Assembly (NCBI GenBank): GCA_023055355.1
Contig: JALJCS010000015.1
Span: 14,676,501 to 14,740,500 of the forward strand
Length of the DNA stretch: 64,000 nt
Source of the DNA: Agelaius tricolor
Taxonomy: Eukaryota; Chordata; Aves; Passeriformes; Icteridae
Reading direction: 5' to 3'
Shown here: one piece after another, positions 24,642 to 51,650 of the stretch
How the letters are laid out: each line of letters starts with the position of its first letter
Numbering within the stretch: the first letter of the stretch is position 1
The notes under the pieces: model-generated
The model's database searches: none
The model's input: only the letters and a program-made list of their open reading frames with translations
Told to the model about the DNA's origin: nothing
Translations under genes and position numbers: made by a program

Positions 24642-27600
24642 TCAAAACACATAAGGGGACACAAAGGCCGTGACCTTGAAGATGTGCTTGCCCAGGAGGA
24701 CTTTGTGGGAGAACTCGCTCATCTCCACCTCCACCTCCAGCGTGGCCGGCCCTGCCACAGGGCTGGTGAGCAGCAGCTCTCCCGTGTGCCGGTCCGAGCG
24801 CCGCACGGCGAAGACGCCCCGGCCGTGCCCGCCCATGATGGCGAAGCGCAGGCTGTCCCCCAGCGAGCGCGTGGTGGACATCCTGAACAGGACACGGGGC
24901 ACCGTGCGGTTGGCCTGGAGCGGCAGGTAGTGGAAGGAGATGGAGCTGGCAGCCAGCTGGCAGGCTCGGCTGTCCATGGGGCAGGGGTTCCGCTCGCACT
25001 GGCTGCCAGGAGAGAAGGGTGCCACCGCTCAGTGCCGTGGTTGGGCTCTCGGCGTAGCCACGTTTCTCCTCACAGGGAAAAGCAAGGCAATTTTCCCAAG
25101 AAAATTCTGGGATTCACATTCTCTGAGCCTCAGAGAATTATCAAAACAATTCTTATCTAATTTGGCGCGCCTGTGTTTGTGCAAAAGTAGAATGCAGTAT
25201 GGAGATTGTTTACCCAAAGTGATGGTGTTTTGTTTCCTTGGCCTATTAGGGCCAAGGTGTGTGTGTGTGTGAGGACTGTCAGCTGACAGCCACAAGATTC
25301 AGTGCAGTGGAGTACAGTGGAGTGCCTAGCAGATTCAGTTTAGATGTAAAGTAATATAATGTAATATAATATAGTATAATAAAGTAATTAATTAGCCTTC
25401 TGATAAGATGGATTCAGATGCATCATTCTCTCCTCTCGTTTTTGCTCATGGGGCAAAAATACCCACTATACTCAAGGTGCTGCCCTCATCCTTGCACACA
25501 AGCCCAGCCCATGCCACAGGCAGCACCTCCAGCCCCGCTGTCTGTCCTGTGAAAGAGCAACCCAAGACAGTCATATCCAGGTGTGCCCATCATCAGATCT
25601 CTCCCTCATCCCTGTTTCTGCCAGGCAAATGCTGTGGCTTGCAGGGACACAGCTGTAGGTGACACTCTGAGACTGGGACTGGGTGGGTGCCACAGTCCCA
25701 GCTGAAGGCCAGGGATGAAGCCAGATGTGCATCCTGAAGAGGAATCTGTCAGGATCAGGGATGCTCCTCTATTTGGTGGCACAAAGCAGTTGAAGCTCAA
25801 GAATGGGATGGGTGGGACTGCTGAAAGGCAGCTGATGGCACGACATATATGTGCAGCAGAGGAAAATCAGCATCATTCCCCCCAGGCTGGGACTCTGAGA
25901 GGGGCCAGGATCCTGAATAAAGCCACCGCATATTGGGGTGCTCCCACCTGCAACCCCAGCATCCCAAGACCATTGGGGAACATGCCAAGCACACCTGAGC
26001 ACCCCATGTGGCAATGTGCTACCAGTGCTGCCTGCTACTCTCCCTGCTGCCCCTGGGTGACACAATACATCTCCCAGCTCACAACAGGACCCATCACCCT
26101 GGGACAGGGCGTGACACAACCCGAGCCATGCACAGCAGGGTACTCACAAGGCAGAGGTCTTGACATAGCTGGTGTTGTGGCGTGGTGGAGGGCACTTGGG
26201 GCGCACGCAGCGGTGGCCCCCAAAGGTGTTGATGCAGAGGTCGCCCTGGCTGCAGTTGTGCTGCTTCCCAGTGCACTCATTCACATCTGTGGTGGTGGCA
26301 CGGAGTGAGTGGGGCTGTCCCCACTGCACCCCTCTCCCCGTGGCAGGCTCCCTGCCCAGCACCCTGGGTTCTTACCCTCACAGGCATTGCGGTCAGCGTG
26401 GAGCAGATACCCAGGGGGGCAGAGGCAGCGGTAGGAGCCAGGGAGGTTGAGGCAGTCATGGAGGCAAATCTGCGTCTGGGGACTGGACTGGTACAGCTGG
26501 CATTCATCCACATCTAGGGTGGACAAAGTGGGGAATGGCCAGAGGTCCCATTGCCACCTCGGTTTCCTGCCCTCCGTCATCTCATCATCTTCACCCCCCT
26601 TTACCTTGGCACACGCCACCAGGTTGCAGCTGGAAGCCGGTGTCACAGCTGCAGCGCCGGGAGCCCGAGCGGCCCTCGGCACAGCGGGGCTGGCGGCTGA
26701 AGGAGGTGTTGCTCAGTGTCACCCAGTCTGCAGGGGACAGCAGGTGTCATGCTGGGGCATGGGGAGATGGTGGGGCCAAGGTACTGGGGGGCTGCCAGGG
26801 AAGGGGGAGACAGACGCAGCATGGCCAGGTAGTGTCCCCATGAGAATCCCCATCCTCTGCAGCCCAAACCCAGGCACCTACAGGAGTAGATGGGGCTCTG
26901 GCAGCTGGGACCTGACCAGCCTGGGGGGCAGAGGCACGTGTAGCTCTGGTTGCCATCCACGCAGGTCCCGCTGTTGGCACATGGGTTGCTGGAGCAGTCA
27001 TCAGTACCTAGGGAGAAGGAATTCATGAGCATCAGCTGGAGAGGTGCACCCTTGCCCAACCCCAGTGCCCATTGCTGCAGCCTCTGGGCAGAGCAATGGA
27101 ACCCCACAGCTCAGGGTGGCAGAGGAGCCTGTAGGGAGGGCAGAGCTCATAGCACCCCAGCCCCGCTCCACTTCACTTCTGCAGAAGGGTTGGGCGCCGC
27201 TCCACGTGCGGTTGTGCCGGCAGGTACGTGTCTCTGAGCCCACCAGCTGGAAGCCGGCGTCGCAGATGAAGTGAACCTCGTGGCCCACCCGCAGGCTCCG
27301 GCCCAGCATCCGTCCATTCAGGGGCACTGCCAGCTGTGGGCAAATCTCTGTGGACAGACAGACATGGGTGGGGATGAGCACTGCCAGCCTGGAGCCAACC
27401 CCAGCCTGACAGGGAGCTGGGGGTCCCTTGCCTGGGCTGTTTGTGTGGGGCCAGGGATCAGAGCTGGCCCCGAGGGAATGTCACCTGTGGTGGTGACCAG
27501 CCAGGATTACCGTTGCGTTTGGTGGCCGCTCTCTGGAGGTGGCTCTGCAGGATGGAGAGCTGGTGCCGGAGCCCGCGGGTGCCCTGCAGGTGGGCAGCCT

Positions 27601-28173
27601 CCTGTGCCACCAGCAGCTTCTGCATCTGCCGCACCACGCTGAGCGCTTGCTGCTGGTTCAGGCACTCCTGGGGGATCATGGACACGCCTCAGTCATCTGC
27701 TGGGTTCCCCTGCCACCCTGCCATAGCCTGGGAGGACCCTTCCGAGAAGGCAGCATCTTTGGGGTTGGTTTGGATGTCCTGCCCTGGACTAAGCCCCTTC
27801 CCATCCTGGCTGGGGTCTGACCCTGGCTGTGTGTCTGCTCCAGCCTCAGCCCCCACCTCCCGGTCCTGCTCTGGCACTTGGATGCTGCGGAGAAGCTGCA
27901 TGCCCCGAGTGCATTTAACATCATTTCACTGCTGCAGGGGAAAAGCCCCATGATCATCCCCCTGGCCCTGGCAGCTCCACAGGGGCTGTGGCTGTGCCGT
28001 ACCCCCCACTCCGGGGTGCTGGGGTGTGAGAGGTGGGTGCTGAGCAGCACAGAGAGGGAGGTCTGCTGGGGGGCTGGAGGGGAGGGAATGCAGGTCCTTA
28101 CCTGGGAGCTGCCGAGGGGCAGCTGCAGGATGCCCAGGGCCAGCCAGGCTGGCAGTGGGATGAGGAGCATCAC
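24642..28173 (-). CDS. FBLN7: Fibulin-7-type secreted matrix protein, complete
   Basis: A secreted extracellular-matrix adhesion protein. Exons: 28173-28102, 27667-27511, 27347-27177, 27007-26882, 26727-26605, 26513-26376, 26286-26148, 25002-24642. All have GT-AG borders and consistent phase, giving 428 codons plus stop, close to the human length as I recall it (about 439). Domains in order: signal peptide (1-24); an alpha-helical, coiled-coil-like segment (25-76); a sushi/CCP domain (about 78-134); an EGF domain (about 137-173); a Cys-rich linker; two calcium-binding EGF domains starting DVDEC and DVNEC; and the fibulin C-terminal module (about 310-428) with RNPCPMDS and the ending VSPYVF, where I recall human VSPYDF. 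The domain order identifies fibulin-7 rather than other fibulins. Its neighbours here differ from those I remember for human FBLN7, so this could be a paralogue. Confidence 0.9.
25085..25440 (+). mobile_element. Probable solo LTR of an endogenous retrovirus
   Basis: The stretch resembles passerine LTRs I know. It includes 'gattcacattctctgagc', 'attgtttacccaaagtgatg', an AT-rich run ending in a plus-strand AATAAA at 25378-25383, then 'ttagccttctgataagatgg' as an apparent R/U5 boundary. It lies in intron 7 of the fibulin gene, antisense to it. I see no internal viral genes. The ends are approximate and I did not find target-site duplications. Confidence 0.6.
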
Positions 28174-28767
28174 GCTGGGGCTGACTACAGGGGCAGGACG
28201 CTGACGGTCTGTTTCTGCTCACAGCCGCACTCCTGCACTCGCAGGGATTTATCCGCAGCCTGTGCCCATGTGTTTGTTGGTTTTTCCCCTGCCTGAGGCC
28301 GAGCTGTAGGAAAGTTCCCCCTTGGCACTGGCTCTAGCCTCTCCCTTCCCTTCCCTTCCGTTCCTTTCCCTCTCTGCACATCAGAGGCTTTGGGGCCTTT
28401 CATGTCCCAGGGCCGGCAGATATCGGGGCCAGGCGGTGGCTGTCACGGCACTCACGGTGGTACCGGCGGTGCCGGGCTCACCACACGGCCAGTCCTGGCT
28501 CTGGGGCTCCCCAGCACGCAGAGATGCAGGATGAGGCTAATCCCGTGCACCAGCTAAGCCTGGGAAAGTCTCCTGGGAGAAAAGATGACTTTGGGGTCTG
28601 TGTGGGGGTTCTGCTCACTGGTGGGGCTGGGGCTACTGGGAAGGGGAGCCCAGGAATGCTGCAGACTCACAGCTTTGCTGGGGTGAGCTGAGCCCTGGCT
28701 GGAGTTCAGAGGGAACCCCAGGGGCCTGCTGCAGCCTGGAACTGGGGTGCAGTTGGTGTTACAGTCC

Positions 28768-29060
28768 ACATTAACATAAGGGTCAGGGTTAGGATTAGAG
28801 TCAGCATTAGGGCTAGGGATGAGGTTAGGATTAGGGTTAGGATTAGAGTTGGGGTTAGCATTAGTGTTAGGTTTGGGGTTAGCATTAAGTTTAATGTTTT
28901 GATTAGCATTAAAGTAATTGTTAGGGCTGAAGTTTGTTTTTTTGTTATTGTTAGGATCAGTGCCAAGGGTTCAGATCCATTTTAGCAAGAGAGTTTGTAT
29001 GAGAGTTGGGGTTGGCGTTAGTGCCAGGGTTCAGGCCAGGGTCAGTTTTAGACTCAGGCT
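28768..29060 (+). repeat. Degenerate TTAGGG-like hexamer array
   Basis: Many interspersed ttaggg, ttagga, ttgggg, ttagca and ttagtg hexamers run from 'cataagggtcagggttagga', with density falling off after 28.96 kb. The minus-strand frame of repeated Leu/Thr/Ile (about 28706-28966) is a by-product of the repeat and not a gene. It resembles an old interstitial telomeric sequence or a hexamer-derived minisatellite. Confidence 0.8.
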
Positions 29061-29829
29061 GAGGGAACTGAAGCATTTACAGCTGGGTTTATGCTGACAC
29101 CCAGCTCAGTCCTGACAGCTGGTGTGTAGGATGCTCCCAGTCCCTCCTGCCTTGCAAAATTTGCATTGCAGAATCCTGAGCAAGGATGTCTGAAGCCCTC
29201 ACCTCTGCCCTGTGCCAGGGGAGCACCTGCCATGGATTCTGCAAAGCCCTGTGCTGGTGCAGAGCTCTCATGGTGCTGTTGAGCTCCCTGAGCAGCCTGG
29301 GCTGTGGGACCCCTGCTTGATCCAGGTGCCCATTGAGACACGGCCCCCTTGTGCCCAGCACCTCTCCCGCTGCCGGCCCCCGGCTCTCACATCCTCCCAC
29401 CCTGTAACCACACTGCCCAGCTCTCCGGAGCGGGTATTTGGCTTCGTGCCTGCACGGTGTGTGTTACCTCCCCGGCATGTTTAATTCATGGGGCAGGAGG
29501 AAGGCTGGCAGCAGGGGCCCCCTTGCTGCCCCAGCCCCTTGGTTTCCAGTCTCCCAGTGTCCCAAAGTGGGTGCCGGTAGCGACCCCTGCTCCTGCTGCC
29601 TTCACAGCCCGACCCGGGCTGGGCAGAGGGGCTGGGGCAGAGCACGGAGGGCTGACCCCGCTGCGGGACATCCCGGCGGGGCTGCAGCCCGGGGCCCCGG
29701 GAGTTGTCTGCCACATTCGCTCCAGCGAGCAACTGTTTTGACAGAGCCATTACTCACCCGTCAAGCTTTTGTTCCCGCTGCCCAGCGGTGCCTGTCTGGA
29801 GCCCTGAATAGGATCAAATCCTGCAACCA

Positions 29830-29852
29830 GACACACACACACACACACACAC
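29830..29852. repeat. (CA)n microsatellite
   Basis: A pure acacac run of about 22 bp, roughly 120 bp upstream of the CLEC18 start codon. Confidence 0.95.
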
Positions 29853-29969
29853 GCACGGAGGAGCGCACGGCCGAGCTCGCCCCAGAGCCGGGGCTGCTGC
29901 GGGGCAGCTCGGCTCTCCCCAGCCCTCCCTCCGGAGATTGGGGTCTGCTCCCCACATCCCGGGACCTAC

Positions 29970-33866
<3,897 letters not shown>

Positions 33867-34330
33867 TGAACCTGGGGCTCAGGAGGAGCCTGGTGCTGTG
33901 CAAAGCCCGGACCATGGCTCAGGAGGATCTCTGCACAGCTCACTTGTGCAAGGAATGAGGGGCTGATGGGACCCATGGCACTGGGACCTGGCAAGAAGGG
34001 GTGTGCTGTACGTTAGCATCCCTGACACAGCATCTTCTTCTGCCCCTCACCTTCCTCTGCCACTATCACTCTGTGACACCCTGGGCAGGAGATATCCCAT
34101 GCAGCAGCCAGGTACAAAAGCATCCTCCTCCAAAAGTGGCAGCTGGGCTGTGTCTGGACTGTGGCCTCAGTGTTACAAGGGGCCAAGGGGGCTCTTTGGG
34201 GGTGCAGACCTTGGCATAGCTCAGGGAGGACCAGGCTCAGCTCTGAGCCATTGTCCTAACCTGGGTGAGAATGCCCCAGCCTGGTGGGTTTTTCACCCTC
34301 ACCTGCTCCTTCATCATCTGCGTGGTCATT

Positions 34331-34336
34331 AATAAA
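34331..34336 (+). terminator. CLEC18 poly(A) signal
   Basis: AATAAA about 505 bp after the stop codon, followed by a T/G-rich stretch (ctctcctttggg...ttttcctc). Confidence 0.75.
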
Positions 34337-34831
34337 GACCCTCTCTCCTTTGGGAAGAGCAATTTGTCTCATTTTCCTCCCCTAAGCCAACCAGACTCTC
34401 CTTAGCCACAGTCCACATCCTGCCTGCACTGGATGGAACCTCCAGTTTCATCTCTGGAGTGGGTTCTGGGGTTGCTGGAGCCAAGGCCAGCCTTGGCTGA
34501 ACACATCTTCAGCACGTGGGGTTACCTTGGAGAGATGGTGTTAGCCAAGAGCTGCTTCTTCCAGCCCCAGGATGGCCCCAAGTCACAGCACCCTATGTGC
34601 TGGGTGCAAGCCCACCACGGTGCAGCCTGGCAGACAACACCACCTGCTCCACTCCATCCCCAGGAATAATCAGATTCCAAGGAAGCACCCAGCTCCCCCT
34701 GAACTCCTCAAGGACAGTGAGAGCAGAGGGGGTGACCCTGATTGTAGAAGCACATCCTTCCACCCCTGCCCATGGCTGGCAGAGGCCCCAGGAGGCCCAT
34801 GCAGGCAGAAGACTCACCAGAAAAAGTACTA

Positions 34832-34837
34832 TTTATT
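34832..34837 (-). terminator. Candidate EXOSC6 poly(A) signal
   Basis: The plus strand reads tttatt, which is AATAAA on the minus strand, about 590 bp past the EXOSC6 stop. A weaker A-rich hexamer near 35.28-35.30 kb is an alternative. Confidence 0.5.
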
Positions 34838-35425
34838 ATTATGAAAAAACCAACAAAACGCAACTCTGCCACCCTGAAGCACTGTCTGGGCAAGAAGTCC
34901 AAGGGATGTGCAGTCCATGCCATGGTGTAGTTCCTGCCTGTGCTGCTTGCACAGATAGGTATGGTGAGGAGCTTGGAATGAGGGTTACAGCCTGGGTGGA
35001 GATGTGGGGTCCTAGAGTGCCAGCAATTGCTCGGAGGGAGGTCTCGGGTAGGCTCTGGCTGCTGAGGCAGTCTGGAGAATGGTCTCCTGCAACACGAGGG
35101 CTTCTCAGGTGCACTCTGGGGTGCTCGGGCAGTGTGTGGGGGGTGCAGATTCCCGTGTCCTTGGGCACAGTTCTTGGGTCTCCAGCAGTGCAAAGGTTGG
35201 CTCATCCACTCTCCAGCGGCATCAGGCATGGATCAGGGGGTTCACCAGCAGTAACAGTTAAACTTAATAAACTTTTAAGATTCTAAAAATAAACTTATTT
35301 TAATCCCCAACAGTGATGTGTGGATCAGGCAGGCTCCAGGGGTCTCCGGCAGCATTGAAAGCAGCTTGGGCGGCCTCTGGGAGATGCCCCATCCCCAGAC
35401 TGGGGTACGCAGGTCTCATGGGCAC

Positions 35426-36265
35426 TCAGGCACTGGTGGCGGCGGCGGCAGCGGCGGTGGCGGCGGCGGCGGCATCGCGGCGCTGTGCGGCCCGCAGCAG
35501 GCTCTGCCGCAGCACCGGGTACTGCCGGTGGCAGCCATCGAGGCCGAGCCGCAGGGCTTGCGCCCAGTCCTCGGGCGGGCCGCCCCGGCCGCCGCCCAGC
35601 ACGGCCGACACCTGGTTGAGGGCGGGCAGCAGGGCCAGCGTGAGGCGGGCGGCGGCGCGGCGCTCCTCGGGCTCGGCGGGCTGCAGCATCCACGAGGCGG
35701 CGGGCGCGGGCGGCCGGCACAGCGCGCAGCCCACGGCCAGGTCGTACATCTCCACTCCCGCGTCCGCCAGCGCCAGGGCGGCGGCGCTAACGGCGGCGGC
35801 CAGCGCCGAGCCCCCGTCCTGCAGCAGCAGCGCGCTGACGGCCAGGCGGGCCCGCGGGTAGCGGCCCAGCCGCACCGCCGGCTCCAGCGCCTCCCGCAGC
35901 GCCGCCGCCGCCTCCCGCTCCGCCTCCCGCTCCGCCGCCGCGCCCGGCCGGCCCCGCGCCCCTCGCCCCGCGAACGGCGCCCGGCGGAACTCGCAGATCA
36001 GCCGGCCCGGGCCGGGCTCGGCCGCCTCCCGCGGGCCCCAGGCGGCGCAGAGCACCTTGGTGCCGCTGCCCAGCTCCACGTAGGCCGAGCCCTGCGCCTG
36101 GCTCAGCAGCCCGGCCCGCGCGAACAGCGGCCGCAGGGCACAGGGGTCCCGCGGCGCCGCCCCCGCGCCCTCTTCGTCCTCCTCATCCTCGGCCGCGGCC
36201 GAGGCCCACAGCGCCGGCGGCTGCGACTCCTCCGGGCCGCGCAGGCGGCGGTGATCCAGCGGCAT
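35426..36265 (-). CDS. EXOSC6: EXOSC6 (MTR3), exosome core subunit, single exon
   Basis: An RNase PH-fold subunit of the hexameric ring of the nuclear and cytoplasmic RNA exosome. The vertebrate subunit is structural and not catalytic. The frame has 279 codons plus stop and no intron, as in the human gene. The start MPLDHRRLRGPEESQPP matches human MPGDHRRIRGPEESQPP as I recall it. Diagnostic text follows: ARAGLLSQAQGSAYVE, FRRAPFAGR, EALEPAVRLGRYPRA, LLLQDGGSALAAA and ALADAGVEMYDL. The initiator at 36265 is chosen from this match; the frame remains open further upstream, through the AARS1 3' region. The C-terminus is an alanine-rich run encoded by a GCC repeat. GC content is extreme. It lies in tandem behind AARS1. 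Confidence 0.95.
   Translation of the reverse strand: MPLDHRRLRGPEESQPPALWASAAAEDEEDEEGAGAAPRDPCALRPLFARAGLLSQAQGSAYVELGSGTKVLCAAWGPREAAEPGPGRLICEFRRAPFAGRGARGRPGAAAEREAEREAAAALREALEPAVRLGRYPRARLAVSALLLQDGGSALAAAVSAAALALADAGVEMYDLAVGCALCRPPAPAASWMLQPAEPEERRAAARLTLALLPALNQVSAVLGGGRGGPPEDWAQALRLGLDGCHRQYPVLRQSLLRAAQRRDAAAAATAAAAAATSA
35433..35490. repeat. GGC/GCC trinucleotide repeat in EXOSC6 C-terminus
   Basis: Interrupted ggc units encode an Ala-rich tail with Thr interruptions in the last residues of EXOSC6. Confidence 0.9.
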
Positions 36266-36406
36266 GGTCGGCGGGACGCCGTGAGGGCGGCGGCGGGGCG
36301 GGCCCGAACAGGAGGCGGGCACAAGCTGTGACTGGCAGCGGGATCCCAGCCCACCCCATCCCGTCCCGCCTCCAGAGCCGGGGAGCACAGCGCGGGGCAG
36401 GGAGCC
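36266..36406 (-). promoter_or_regulatory. Short AARS1-EXOSC6 spacer, probable EXOSC6 promoter
   Basis: Only 206 bp separate the AARS1 stop from the EXOSC6 start, and about 141 bp separate the AARS1 poly(A) hexamer from that start. The sequence is CpG-rich and has no TATA box. EXOSC6 must start either in this gap or inside the AARS1 3' UTR. Confidence 0.55.
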
Positions 36407-36412
36407 TTTATT
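36407..36412 (-). terminator. AARS1 poly(A) signal
   Basis: AATAAA on the minus strand, about 60 bp past the AARS1 stop at 36472, giving a very short 3' UTR. Confidence 0.8.
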
Positions 36413-36471
36413 ACAGGAAAGCTGCGCAGGGGACAGAGAGGGAGACAAAGGGACCGGGGTTCCCCCCTCAG

Positions 36472-49565
<13,094 letters not shown>

Positions 49566-49984
49566 CTGGAAGCTGGAAGTTGCCACTGTCCAAAACAAGT
49601 GGCAGGAAAGTGGCAAAACGTCGGTGCAGTCTGAATAAATGAAAACAAACAACACTGATGTGTTGTCAGCTCAAGGTGAACATCAAGATCATTGTCTCCA
49701 ACTCCTGAAAGGGTCTCCCCACATTGTTAAGTACTCACTGAAACTTCTGTTCAACCATCAATCTGCCCCAAAAATGTGGTGGCCCAAGCTGAAATTTCCT
49801 CTCCCCCAAATTCCCTGATTTCTGGGGCTCTACCTCAAGTTGCCTGTTGTTTGAAAACACATTGTTATAAAGTATCCAACTCACATGGATACTAAACTTA
49901 GTACGTTGTGTTTGCCTTACTGGGGACAGAGGGAGGACTGCCAAGTAAGTCACCAAAGCATTCAAGGGGATTAAATGCAGAGTG

Positions 49985-50345
49985 AGGAGACATCATTACA
50001 GCTTTCCACTATTTAAAGGGGCTTATAAAAATTATGGACAGCAACTTTTTACATGGGCAGGTAATGATATCACAGTTTTAAGGGGGAACACTTTTAAACT
50101 AGAAAATGAGAGATTTAGGTTAGATATTAGGAAGGAATTATTCCCTGTGTGGGTGGTGAAGACCTGGCACAGGTTGCCAAGAGAAGATGTGGCTTCCCCA
50201 TCCTTGGAAGTGTTCAAGGCCAGGTGGGATGGGGCTTGGAGCAGCATTGTGTAGTGAAAGGTGTCCCTCCCTATGGCAGGGGTGTTAGAATCAGGTGGGC
50301 TTTAAGGTACCTTCCAATCCAAACCCTTCTGTGATTCAATGACTA
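49985..50345 (+). repeat. CR1 retroposon 3' fragment
   Basis: Contains CR1-type 'ttaggttagatattaggaag', 'ggcacaggttgcc', 'tggaagtgttcaaggccagg' and the end 'ccttctgtgattcaatgac'. It is in plus orientation, antisense to AARS1. Confidence 0.9.
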
Positions 50346-50649
50346 AACCATAGAACAGCCAAGTTTGAAAATGACCTCTGAATATAGCCTCGTCCACCCT
50401 CCCTGCGCAAAGTACAGCCAGCTGCATGCCCGGAAGGCTTCCTTGAGGGGACCCACATCCCTACATGCACACCAGAGGCAAGTGACAGCCTGGAGGGCAG
50501 CACCGCCCGTGTCCTACGGGCACACAGGGCTGTCCCTGACAGCTCAGCGCAATGCGGATCCAGGGAGGGAGGCGAGTTCCCAGCAGCCTGCTGCGGCGCG
50601 GAGAGACGGGAACTCCCCGCAGGAGCAAGGCCTGGGAGCACTCACAGCA

Positions 50650-50712
50650 CACAATCAATTGGGCTGGAAAAGTCCTCTCAGATCATCGAGTCCAACCTCG
50701 ATGCTGCAGGAG
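50650..50712 (-). repeat. Short CR1 tail
   Basis: 'ctcagatcatcgagtccaac' is the reverse complement of the characteristic CR1 3' end. Confidence 0.85.
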
Positions 50713-51000
50713 GGAAGGACCCGAGGTGGGGAGAACCAAACACAGCAGCAGCCCCAGGCCCTATCAGAGCCTCTGCCCAGACACAGCCGCTCTCCAGTGC
50801 CCGAGGAGCGGTGAGGGCACCGCGGTGTCCGGCAGCGCCGCCCGGCATCCCCCCGCGGGCCCGCGTGGGGCGCGACCAGCGCACCGTCACCCTCCCGCCC
50901 TGCCCTCTCCGTGCCCCTCTCCCCTAAGCCCGCGGGTCCCGGCGGGACCATGGAAGCCAAACCCAACAGCCGGAGCTCCCCAGCCCCCTCGGGCCGTACC

Positions 51001-51235
51001 TGCGCGCCCACCGCCGCCCCTCGCTGCGCTCCTCCGGCCGCGCCGCAGCGCCGCTCCGCCCCGCCCCCCTGCCGGACACCAACTCCCATTGGTTGCGAGG
51101 GCTGTCACTCTTCTGCCAGCCCCACCCGTCCGCGCGGCGCCCCGCCCCCGGCTGATGCAATGGCGGGACACGGCGGCCACGTGACGCGGGCGGGCTGAAG
51201 CCTCAGTGGGTGCCGCCATTTTAGGGATGCCGGCC
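51001..51235 (-). promoter_or_regulatory. AARS1 CpG promoter and non-coding exon 1
   Basis: A dense CpG stretch. A minus-strand donor CAG/GTACGG at 51001/51000 ends an inferred non-coding exon. Upstream in gene order there is a GC-rich Sp1-like stretch (about 51056-51069), a CCAAT box (51092-51088), an exact TGATGCAAT element (51153-51161), an E-box CACGTGAC (51178-51185) and a YY1-type GCCGCCATTTT (51212-51222). Transcription probably starts near 51.02-51.05 kb, by distance from the CCAAT box; the exact start is inferred. Confidence 0.7.
51153..51161 (+). promoter_or_regulatory. C/EBP-ATF response element (CARE/AARE), ATF4-type
   Basis: Exact TGATGCAAT, the composite ATF4-C/EBP core used in amino-acid-response promoters. 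It lies about 60 bp upstream of the CCAAT box of AARS1. Cytoplasmic tRNA synthetase genes are known ATF4 targets, so the site fits induction by amino-acid starvation. Confidence 0.75.
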
Positions 51236-51289
51236 CTGCAGGCGCAAGGAGGTCGCCTAAGAAATCAGGTTCGGTCCCTGGTGTGCAAC

Positions 51290-51650
51290 GAACCGATAAT
51301 GACACATTGAGTGAGACATTGTTTGATTCAGAGCTGCCCCAGCCTGGGTGCTCAGTGGTATTCCATAAATCCAGCACACCCCGCTGGACTTTCCATGCTG
51401 TTATTTTTACACAGAAATTAAGGGTTAGTGACTTCTCAAGCACAGCCCTACTGTTAGGATTGACCAATACCTTCCATACAAATCATGTAACCCGAGCTAA
51501 CTTCTACTCATGCTCAGGGCAAGGGTCTTTATGTGTGGAGGGTCTTTTTGATGTGGAGGTGTGATTTTCAGTGTTACAATAAAGATAGTTTATCTCTAAC
51601 ATACACGGACCTGGAGTATTTTGCCAAGTTAGCAACCCCTAAATCTTGTT
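51290..51650 (+). other. Possible LTR-like repeat or short divergent transcript end
   Basis: The sequence is of different character from the CpG island beside it, with a plus-strand AATAAA at 51578-51583 followed by 'gatagtttatctctaacata'. It reminds me of avian LTR 3' portions, but I cannot assign a family. The alternative is the 3' end of a short transcript divergent from AARS1. Confidence 0.35.

Larger units (their letters stand above)
28174..29969. other. Divergent intergenic region between FBLN7-type gene and CLEC18
   Basis: About 1.8 kb separate the two start codons, which point away from each other, so both promoters should be here. It contains the telomere-like degenerate array (separate entry) and a (CA)n run just upstream of CLEC18. 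No other coding sequence is recognisable. Confidence 0.8.
49566..51000. other. AARS1 first intron
   Basis: Lies between the first coding exon and the inferred non-coding exon. It contains a CR1 copy in plus orientation and a short CR1 tail in minus orientation. I see no other gene. Confidence 0.65.

Noticed and set aside
28706..28966. A minus-strand Leu/Thr-rich frame
   Set aside because: Low-complexity translation of the TTAGGG-like array.
35318..36331. A 337-codon plus-strand frame over EXOSC6
   Set aside because: It is the antisense shadow of the GC-rich EXOSC6 exon, with Arg/Gly/Ala-rich text and no family resemblance.
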